From Stratiolaelaps scimitus (Eukaryota > Arthropoda > Arachnida > Mesostigmata > Laelapidae): DNA of 64,000 bases. The stretch spans positions 4,073,501 to 4,137,500 of the forward strand of contig JABWDB010000009.1 of the NCBI GenBank assembly GCA_019614645.1. The letters are read 5' to 3'. A model generated the notes under the pieces. It saw only the letters and a program-made list of their open reading frames with translations. It ran no database searches and had not been told where the DNA came from. Of this stretch, positions 55,851 through 64,000 are shown piece by piece (position 1 is the first letter of the stretch; each line of letters begins with the position of its first letter). The position numbers and the translations under genes are program-made.

Positions 55851-56355
55851 GTGGTGTTGGATCATTTATTATGCTCTCGACACATTTTCGCTAACTTTTA
55901 TACAGTTCAGCCGAGACAGCTGTCTCCTTCAAGAACGCGTGCACTTTGCAGCGGACCAGGGGACCAAGTTGGTCACCGCAGCAGCAGCAGTAGTTTGCGC
56001 TGTGAGGCACACTGCCCAACGGGACACCTGTTGTTAGGCTTATGTATAAAATCCCTACGATTAGGTGGGTGCGCTGATTTTTTGGGGTAAAAAAATCGCG
56101 TTCCTTTTTCCCAGTAGGATTATTGGGTGCGCGAGTATGATCTCGATTAATGACAGATCTAGAAGAAGGGAGAGCGAAGATAAGAAGACCCATGCAAGTA
56201 AACATTGAGAAGCCCTATCATTTTTTCGCTCGTGTTTGTGGTTGCTACTGCTCATATTGTCAAGTAAATGATTTGGTGTATAGGCCTGATTAATTCACAT
56301 CAGCGAGCGTGATCAACCTGGTTGTATTGTATGATCTGTTTATTTTCAATAACAG

Positions 56356-56521
56356 AGGTCTTTGCGCCGCACGTATGTCATTCAGGGTCACTTGTTATTC
56401 CGTTTGGGCACAGTCTTATGAAGGAAAATTTCGACCATCCAGAGGCTTGCATTCCTCACATCCACGCACAAGCAACGGGAACAATCAGATGATAACAATT
56501 CCTTCCTTAAGCTCAATCTGA
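56356..56521 (+). CDS. candidate terminal exon, unknown protein
   Basis: The acceptor TTTATTTTCAATAACAG (ending 56355) opens a 55-codon frame to TGA. The product (RMSFRVTCYSVWAQSYEGKF, then a Ser/Pro/Asn-rich tail) looks plausible. No motif recognised. Confidence 0.3.
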
Positions 56522-56524
56522 CTA

Positions 56525-58100
56525 AACCAGTTTAGCTGATAGCCTTACATGATAATAGTATTATACTTAATAACACGATACGAACCATAGCAGACCATAA
56601 TGACATGGTTCACCTCATATGATACGCATTACAGTCAACACAATAGATTCAGTTACGGTAGAACACACGCAAACATTTATAGTCATTTCTAAAGTGCCAT
56701 ATATAACTGCAGTAAGGACGACATTTTTCTCGCCCACTTAGACCTGATAATATGGTCCTCAGATAGAGGATCCCACCATGGTGTGGCCTTAGTATCAGAA
56801 GGACTGTGTTTCCTTAACCCTACCCTGGGGTGATATGCTATAAGTGATGTTGTTTACGACACTTGAACCGCAACGTCTCATGATCAAACATGTGTTCCTC
56901 GCAAGCTCTATGTGAGCATCCGCAGCGCGCAATGAACCCCCGAGCTATCAAAATTAACGATCGCCATCAGAATGTACCACGGCTAATCACAATGTTCTCT
57001 TGTCATTAAGTCACGACCTCGCTCCCCCCTCGAAAATACAGAACTATCAACAGTAAAGTTTCAAATAACCATGACACATTAGGACAAGAGGTTTGCACAT
57101 ATACACTCCAGCTACTACCGGTGGACATGCTCTGGAAGGGCGGGGGGGGGGGTGTGAGATGCTAATTATTCATTGCGGGCACTCACTTCTGTCCATTTTC
57201 GCTTATGCGACATTCGAGAGTTCTCGGCGAATCCAGCCTATGTTCTAGCCGTGGTAGAGTGTCACCGTGAATCCTTGTCCCACGGTTTCTTCTTTCGGGT
57301 ACCGACAAAAGCGGACACTGTTACTTCGAGAGGGCACTGAGTAGCATTCGATACAATTCTGCCGATCGTCATCAAGATTGGCATGCGCTTGTCATCTGCT
57401 TGCAAATATTATACTTCAATTCGTATAGGACTTGCGTTGATGCTGAACGGAAACTGTTCGATGGGGGTTCAGTAGAATATAATTGGTTCAATAGAATATA
57501 GCAGCAATTTTTTAGTTCATTATTTATGTAATTAGTTGAATGAAAACGTACAATATAACCTTCGTCAAATGTCTAATTCTCACCTCACGGCGGCTATGAA
57601 AGCCTGACTCAGTGATGACTTAGCTTAGCATGCAATATATCTATTGAATATCATATGAACAATCTACGTGGCGGAACGATGGCACGTTCACTCGGAACTG
57701 TACTGAGCCGATTCGAAATTGGAACTTCTGGCGTTCACTGCGTTAGCTCCGATTGTAATCGCCCTTCAATAAAGGTTCGTATCGTGTTGTATTATTGAAT
57801 TCAAAGGAACAATTCCATATTCCGGATGCATGTGTTGCTGCTCATGGATCTATCACCCACCGATGCTAACGACGACTGACCTGCAAAGCGCCTCATTGAA
57901 CCGCATAACCGGGGCACCGTTTCAGCGCATGGTGTCCAATTCATTAACGTGGTTGACAATGACCGCTTGGGTGTGTAATATTACATAACGAGGTTCCAAC
58001 GAAAATAATGTTAAGTGCGCTGCGGAGGGCTTCTAATGCGGTCTTCGTAATGTTACGCAGTTGAAGATATACGTATTTACACATACATATCTATGAGGGT
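56525..58100. other. stretch without a supported gene
   Basis: No open frame above about 60 codons on either strand. A poly-G tract lies at about 57141-57150. Confidence 0.55.
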
Positions 58101-58125
58101 TATATGGTGCATTTTTACTTTTTAG

Positions 58126-58340
58126 CCTATTTCGGGGTCCGCACGATGTTCCACTACGGGAAGCGAACTCACTTCTACCCGAACTACCAAATCACGGCTC
58201 GCCGATGCATGAACACCTATACAGATACAGACATACGAGATAAATGCACACCAAACGTGAGATGCATCCCGCCTTGGGGGTGTTCCACTTGGCACCTCGG
58301 CGTCAACATGGACACGTACATGTGCTTTCCACGCCTTTAA
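58126..58340 (+). CDS. candidate terminal exon of a Cys-rich protein
   Basis: The acceptor GCATTTTTACTTTTTAG (ending 58125) is strong. The frame runs 71 codons to TAA with five Cys and many aromatics: FHYGKRTHFYPNYQITARRC, then DKCTPNVRCIPPWGCSTWHL and TYMCFPRL. The spacing C-x14-C-x5-C-x5-C suggests disulphide bonds in an extracellular protein. I do not recognise a named fold. The exon needs one upstream exon ending after one base of a codon. Confidence 0.43.
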
Positions 58341-58817
58341 CTGGAATCAAACGGTTGACTGCTTGCTGGAGGCCTCGTAGACTGCAAAGCTTTGCTCGCC
58401 ACCGGAGCTGAGTAGTTTTTATAATAGCTCCGCATGAGTGAGGCGCGAAAGCGAAAAGCAGCCCTCGTCTACACCCTCCACCCCCGCTTGCCTGATCTTT
58501 GCCTATCGGACTGCCTCGGAAAGCCGACGATGTAGAGTTTCAATCGTTAGAGGAAAAAAGCAAGCGGCCGAGCAGTGATTCGGATCGGAGCCCGACGTCT
58601 GATTGATGGGTCAAGCCTGAGGGCTCCTTTTTGATTCTATCGGTCAGTCCATTAGTTAGATTGGCTGTACGATCCGAACTTTCGACCGGCCTCAGGGCCG
58701 AGAGAGAAAGGTAGCCGAGAGGCTTGCCTGCTCCATTTTCGACCTGGGGGAAACCTAGAGGTTTCGTACGATTGACGGATATCGACGCCGGCGTCGACTT
58801 TATTCAATCGCTTGACA

Positions 58818-59024
58818 ATGTCGTGTGAATTCTGCAGAGAAATCTTGCTAAGGGCAGACTACGCAAAGGTTAAAAAGAGAACTTTTACAGTTCTCGTGCC
58901 GAGGTCACGGCGGGACAGGGGTGACCGCGTACTTATTGTACTTTTGCAAAGAGGTTGGCTTGCTGCGCTTGTATTTAATATCCATCTTTACACACGAGCC
59001 AGAGTTCAAACTTTGCTGCTTTGA
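58818..59024 (+). CDS. candidate ATG-initiated frame, unknown protein
   Basis: The ATG (ACAATGTCG) starts MSCEFCREILLRADYAKVKK. The frame continues basic (VPRSRRDRGDRVLIVLLQRG) to TGA. A GTTAAA after the codon for Lys could be a weak donor, and CTTTTACAG inside could be an acceptor. Not recognised. Confidence 0.28.
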   Translation: MSCEFCREILLRADYAKVKKRTFTVLVPRSRRDRGDRVLIVLLQRGWLAALVFNIHLYTRARVQTLLL

Positions 59025-59434
59025 GCCGCCCTTAATTAGAAGCTAAAACCGCCCCTATCCGAAAGGAAAACACTGAACACTGTTCAAACAGTAGACACTC
59101 GACGTTGTTCAAACAGAGACCACCCGGGGTTCTGCTTAAATAAAGCGGGTTTAGCTTATATGTTGTTCAGCATGGTACGGAGTAGCGTTTGAATTCTAGA
59201 GCATACATAGGTACTTTGGAGTCTTGCTTTTGTCGACGACTGGAATATGAAAGTAGAAATCCATTCAAGAGAACATCTTGAAAATACCTTATCTTTACGT
59301 GAGCTGTATTTTAATGGCAAAATACACATTACCAAATTTTATACCACTAAACATATATGAAATGCATGCTCGCGTGTCTACATTTCATTGTTATATATAG
59401 GTGTAGGCATTCATTACATGGGGTTAGTCTATAT

Positions 59435-59498
59435 TTATTATTATTTATTATTATTATTATTATTATTATTTTTTTTTTTTATATATATATATATATAT
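59435..59498. repeat. compound microsatellite: TTA repeats, T-run, AT repeats
   Basis: (TTA)n from about 59435, then a run of T, then (AT)n up to about 59498. Confidence 0.9.
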
Positions 59499-59572
59499 CA
59501 ATAATGTCAGACGGAGGCGTTCCGAGCCACTATGTAATGCGATTCGCGAATGCTGCAAATTGAGACTGGAAC

Positions 59573-59842
59573 ATGGGAACAGGATATGGCTTGTTTTCCA
59601 GCTCACGCTGGGTAACTGGGCGATACCCCCTCCCCTCCTTTAAAGCGAGAAGTGGCTGCAACTGTCCGGACACGTACCCATCTGATGACGCCCGTGTGGG
59701 ACGGACGTCATCCCCTCAAGCCATGTGGGAATTTGCGCAGGCTGCTGTACAAAAGGGGATTTCCAAGGCAGAAGAGCGACGCGCATTTGTCGACACTCTC
59801 CGCCTGGCGACGGGAGAGATGTGGACGAGCTTGCTAACGTAG
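59573..59842 (+). CDS. candidate small protein or terminal exon, unknown family
   Basis: The 89-codon frame starts with ATG at 59573 and ends TAG. The second half is convincingly protein-like and helical: SSPQAMWEFAQAAVQKGISK followed by AEERRAFVDTLRLATGEMWT. The first half has two close Cys (SGCNCPDTY). An acceptor TTGTTTTCCAG inside (ending 59600) may mark the true exon start, entering with one base. No family recognised. Confidence 0.43.
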   Translation: MGTGYGLFSSSRWVTGRYPLPSFKARSGCNCPDTYPSDDARVGRTSSPQAMWEFAQAAVQKGISKAEERRAFVDTLRLATGEMWTSLLT

Positions 59843-60145
59843 TGCATACGCCTCTACTTTAGTCCGGCACGGTGCAGGCGGCGTCGAAAGAGAGAGCCAC
59901 GGAGAAGCGGTTAGAGCCTCGTTATCACCGCCAACGTAAAACGCCCACCATTCATTCGTGCACGCTTGAGGCACGGCATCACCCCTGCGGTCATTCGGGG
60001 TCCTCTCGCGGCAACGACAATTTCACATTAAACCATATAGAGTGCCAGCAGTAGTAGTTGTAGTACATGAGTTAAGTCCATTTCGAGCGATGTACAACGC
60101 GAACGAAAACATTGGAGCATCTGAAGATCATTCGTGTCAATACAT

Positions 60146-60412
60146 ATGTGGCGATACATAAATGTGCATACATATGACGTATATGTGTTATTTTTGGGTT
60201 TAATTTGTGTGGTGGCTGCCTGCCCTCGGCTGAGGCTAACGTTGGTCATCTCTTGGAGGGCGGTGGCCATACAAATCACGAATAGTACCACCGCGATTTC
60301 CGATCGCCTGTTTCATCCTCCAGAGGTTGCGGTTTGGCTTGAATATGGTTCACAATGCCCTCCCTATGTAGTCCATCTATTCATCTATTCTATCTACCGT
60401 TTGTATGCATAA
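60146..60412 (+). CDS. candidate small hydrophobic protein
   Basis: From ATG the 88-codon product starts MWRYINVHTYDVYVLFLGLI with a hydrophobic, signal-like stretch ending VVAACP, then a mixed middle with a sequon (NST) and a hydrophobic end. The whole frame is weak in codon character. Not recognised. Confidence 0.25.
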   Translation: MWRYINVHTYDVYVLFLGLICVVAACPRLRLTLVISWRAVAIQITNSTTAISDRLFHPPEVAVWLEYGSQCPPYVVHLFIYSIYRLYA

Positions 60413-60532
60413 ATAATTCGTAGACTACGTCCACGTATAATACCATGCTTACGGTCCTGTAGATGGGGTGTTTATGCCCTGCTAGGCTAGTTCAGAAGTT
60501 ATTTTTATTATTGGTCCGCCACACTTCCGTAA

Positions 60533-60533
60533 C

Positions 60534-60567
<34 letters not shown>

Positions 60568-60568
60568 C
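60533..60568. repeat. CA/TA compound microsatellite
   Basis: (CA)n followed directly by (TA)n. Confidence 0.9.
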
Positions 60569-61575
60569 ATTTATCATATTGCCAAACAGTACAATGTTGC
60601 AATACTAAAGTGGTGTCTATTATTACATGACCATGTGGCCAGCGCCGTCTCATGAATGTGACGAAAATCCTCTCACCAACCGCTGGACTACTACCATCAT
60701 TTAGATTGCTCTCAGACATACGATTCTGCCCCGCGCACCGCCGCCCACCTCCCTCGACACTAAACTCCGTTGGGCCGCATATTATCCGTCTAACCGCACG
60801 CGTAGATGCGTGCGCTATACAACTCTGCAGAGGGATTGACCACTTCACCACAGTCCGGCAGCCAGCCCGAGCCATGACGCGACATTAACATATACGCTAA
60901 AAAAACGACAGCACCAGCCCTCGGGTGGGTGTTCGTTCAACACCGCAGCAGCAGCAGCTAATGTAGCAGCTACACGGGAGCCCACAGTTGTGCCACCCGG
61001 GGTCTACGGAAGGGAACGGCATAGAAGATTTTCGCGCGATTCGCGGCTGTAGTGGCCACCCGGTTGTTATTCGCTTCACGCGCAACCGTCGGCCGCTTCG
61101 AGCCCGGCTTCGTGTTTACGTAGAAATTATTACTATTATAGGTCAAAGCACGTAGGCGAGTATATTTTTTATGAGCAATTGTAACACACAACCGAGAAGG
61201 AAAGCTGTATGACTGGACAAGATGCTACATTATGCGCGTATATGCATACATACGTATACATTTATATTAAACCTTAGCAGCGATTATCGCATAGCGCTGA
61301 TAATAGACACCGTGTTCGCTCTGACCAACCAATAACTGCCACAGACCGCTGCTGTTTCATTTACATCTGTCTGGCCTCTTATTTCTTGAGGTTGTCGTCA
61401 TTTGTTTCCGAAGGCCCTTGATAAACCTTTCTAATTATTTGCTGATTTAGCCGGTTACTGCTGCAAGTGAGTGTGCACCCCGCTGCTCTGAGGGTGACAT
61501 TTTTATCATTACTACTAATAGTAATAGTTATTACATATCGATTTTTTTGCTGCCGGCAATGCCGCTGATTACGAC

Positions 61576-61613
<38 letters not shown>
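61576..61613. repeat. AAT trinucleotide microsatellite
   Basis: About twelve uninterrupted AAT units just upstream of the strongest spliced gene candidate. Confidence 0.92.
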
Positions 61614-61697
61614 GAAGATGAAGAAGTGTGACGGTTGCGTCATCTGTGTATAGCCGGTTTCTCACTGTTTGTGCTGTATTGTTCTACGGTCTGCCAG

Positions 61698-62575
61698 GAG
61701 GACACAAGGAAGGCCTTGATATTTCAGGCCTGTTTGTTCCTGTCAGCTGCGAAGGCTACAAATATTTGGCGGAGGAGATTATTAGCGAAAACAGGACACA
61801 GTGAAAACATTAAACAAAAATACGAAATGGAAGAAATAGCACAATACATAGAAACCAATGAAATATGGAAAACTATGGTTGTGCCAATGGTACCAACTTC
61901 GACCACGGAGTCGTCAACGTAAGTGGCTAAATGTAGATAATTAATTATCCACGACACCGAGAGAAAGTGGCATGACAGATAGAGATTTGTTGAGATTGAT
62001 AGAATCGCGGAGGATCGTTGCATTTCGTTAATATCTTCCAATATTTGTGGGAGCTTGCCAGCCGCGACGGGTTAAATTAGCAGCGGTGGCCCCGACAGGT
62101 TGTGGTACCATAGTAGGCCTTGAGCTGACAGCAAGGTGATTTGACGCGAAACAATGAATGCCAATATCGGTATATACAGATCGTTATCGAGAACTAAACC
62201 GTATTATATTGCAGTTCCGAAAATAAACTTGATTTTGAAACTTGAAACTTATGCTTATTCCACTGCATATAAGCGGTCAGCGACTATACCAATAGTCACT
62301 GATTGACTATTCCCCAAATGTGGTCCTGTGCCGTATTCAAGTTTCGTAGACTTGAAAATGAGAATCATGATAACTCAAGCGAGTTGTGGCAGGGTCCAAC
62401 TTGTTCCGGAGAGCGGATTTTTAATCCCGCAAAAGACAAGCTGGTGGCAACCACTCTTTTTGTATATTATAGAACCAGAGGCAACCCGAATTTGAGGATG
62501 AAAGCGAAGACAGAAATACAATCGACACATGTGAGACAAATTATTATCGGACGCGCACCACGCGGACTTCTATGA
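61698..62575 (+). CDS. candidate two-exon gene 3' part, unknown protein
   Basis: Exon 61698-61918 follows a long pyrimidine-rich acceptor (TGCTGTATTGTTCTACGGTC then TGCCAG) and ends at a perfect GTAAGT donor, leaving two bases of a codon. Exon 62350-62575 starts after TTTCGTAG with the one base needed, and ends TGA. The product (148 residues) reads DTRKALIFQACLFLSAAKAT, KQKYEMEEIAQYIETNEIWK, a Thr/Ser linker, then SSELWQGPTCSGERIFNPAK and LVATTLFVYYRTRGNPNLRM. The 431-bp intron, donor consensus and phase match make this the best host-gene model in the window. A start exon is not found. The second exon looks beta-rich with one Cys; no family is recognised. Confidence 0.5.
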
Positions 62576-62599
62576 GGCGTTTGAATTAATTTCTCCACG

Positions 62600-63629
62600 A
62601 GTGCATGCATGCATGTATACGTGCAGTGTGCCTGCAAGGCACCGCGCCCCGCTCATGCATGGAGTAATCGTGCTCCTGGATAAATATCACCTTTAAGCCG
62701 GTCTCCCTTCCTCAAGCGCATCCCAAGCGCGTTTTACCTGAAAGAATCGTGTCAGACGTGTTGTACGCCGCCACCGCATGAACGAGGACGGCATGGAACG
62801 GCGGTAGGCTCTGTGATCCGCCGCCATATGGTCACAATCCCAGAGGAACAGACCGACATCAACACACATACAGGCACACGCTCATAAACACGCGCAAACA
62901 CAGATCTATCATCATAGGTGGTGGTACACCCTCCGGTTAGCCAATGTCGCACACCGCACGAGAGTTGTGTGCGTGGCGCTCAACGCGTCATGCATACTTT
63001 GCTGCATCGCGAAAGGTATCCTCTTATATAAAACATTATGCGTTGTGCATAGCCACCTGCCGTCGACTGCCAAACGCCGGCTATGCGTAGCGTTGTTTTA
63101 GTTTTGAGCTCGTGTGACAGTTGTTACGTTTGTTGTTGTGGTTGGTGTTGCTGTTGTTTGTGTGTGTGTGTATAATTGTAGGAGAAAAGGTATCGGAGTC
63201 AGAGTAAAAGAAAGAAAGAAAGAAAGAGAGATAGAGAGAGAGAGAGCAGGGGGGGGGGTATGCTAACAAATCAAGCAAGCAATACCAGCGGGTAACGGGT
63301 TACAGGCGGCATCTGTCCCGAATACAACGTCGCCCGTTGGCACGATTGTCGTCTATTCTCAATGACGGAAGGACGACTGTTGGCCATTCGATCGTAGCAG
63401 GTACAGTAAGACAGCACGGCTCGGTGCTGCTTGCACACGCGACTTGAAACAGCGATGGAAATAGAGCAGGGTTGCGGGAGGCAACCAGTATATCGGATTG
63501 GCATTGATGCCGTACATAATTTAGCCTATCGCCTCTCTGAGAACGACCCATGGCATCGTGACTGGTAGACACGTGATGGTGACTCCGTATCTCAAGGGCC
63601 GGATGAAGGCTTAGAAGAACATTGCTGTT
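62600..63629. other. stretch without a supported gene
   Basis: Contains GT (about 63158-63172) and GAAA/GA repeats (63206-63247) ending in a run of nine G (63250-63258). No convincing exon. Confidence 0.5.
63206..63258. repeat. GAAA/GA microsatellite ending in poly-G
   Basis: AAAGAAAGAAAG units, then GAGAGAGA, then a run of nine G after GCA. Confidence 0.9.
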
Positions 63630-63659
63630 ATGAGTTGCTTCGCGTCACTATTGCTTAAC
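63630..63659 (+). CDS. possible first coding exon before a GTAAGT donor
   Basis: An ATG codes ten residues, MSCFASLLLN, directly followed by GTAAGT (63660). A short hydrophobic start ending at a consensus donor is what the first exon of a secreted protein can look like. An in-frame stop lies just upstream. The rest of the gene would be outside the window. Confidence 0.22.
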
Positions 63660-64000
63660 GTAAGTAGAACGCACCAGGGTAACTGTGATTGGGTTAGCTC
63701 GTCGGTGGTGATACCACGATGCCGTGTGTGCCTCTATCGGTGCACGAGGGTTTGACTTGACTGATTCTCCTAGCGTAATATTACATTTTCCTGACTGGAG
63801 ATATCATTCTCAGAAATGTGTTCATATCTCGCCTGTGTTGATTTTACCTCGTTGTTTTGTGCAATTTCGATTGAATCGATGTCTGGATGTCTGAAATCGA
63901 TGAGAACTGCAACTGACTCAAGAATTTCGTTTGAGGGCAGGCTCGTTCGAACTTGGTCCAGGCTAACTTTAGCATGGCCATGTGTCTGAAAACGATGGCA

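Noticed and set aside
60492..60875. A 127-codon minus-strand frame
   Set aside because: Its end translates CA/TA microsatellite sequence, and the opposite strand has an equally plausible ATG frame; no evidence for either.
1..64000. CRISPR arrays, operons, ribosome binding sites, bacterial insertion sequences
   Set aside because: No regularly spaced repeats and no prokaryotic gene organisation; the window is eukaryotic.

Overview
This is a eukaryotic, intron-bearing and mostly non-coding stretch. The signs are dozens of AT dinucleotide tracts, GT..AG-type splice signals, AATAAA signals, Tc1/mariner-class DNA transposon relics and tRNA-derived SINE sequence. There is no operon structure and no dense prokaryote-style coding. 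An arthropod or other invertebrate fits best; I cannot fix the species. No large conserved multi-domain gene is recognisable. Everything I can name with confidence is mobile DNA; host genes appear only as short exon-sized open frames.

Mobile DNA. (1) A 913-bp mariner derivative lies at 17689-18601, with 12-bp perfect terminal inverted repeats, TA duplications and a minus-strand DD34D transposase broken by stops; its second and third catalytic positions are no longer Asp. It appears to sit inside an older mariner fragment (17536-17686). (2) A 1.24-kb Tc3-like element at 50409-51649 has inverted repeats of about 210 bp and a frameshifted, C-terminally truncated transposase; one repeat arm was invaded by the 3' end of a SINE. 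(3) An internally deleted mariner copy is at 44861-45176. (4) A tRNA-derived SINE with an intact B box and a TTTACC-type tail is at 45697-45834, with a tail-only copy in the Tc3-like repeat and a degraded minus-strand relative at about 42590-42690.

Candidate host exons. Four groups of open frames can be joined or supported by splice phase: 10.8-11.8 kb (+, three exons), 12.5-13.2 kb (+, two exons with a polyA signal), 24.6-25.2 kb (-, two exons) and 61.7-62.6 kb (+, two exons around a GTAAGT intron). Many further single candidates carry good 3' splice sites, real ATG starts or plausible composition. None resembles a family I can name; several look small, secreted or membrane-anchored. Chance open frames of 50-100 codons are common in 64 kb, so each host gene is a hypothesis needing RNA evidence.

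Other structure. Three strong hairpins cluster at 9.64-10.66 kb, two of them perfect (21-bp and 29-bp stems). Purine-skewed, CpG-containing blocks lie at 14.7-16.6 kb and 34.85-36.5 kb; the second sits directly upstream of a minus-strand ATG in a strong start context. AT, AAT, GA, CA and poly-G tracts punctuate the window.
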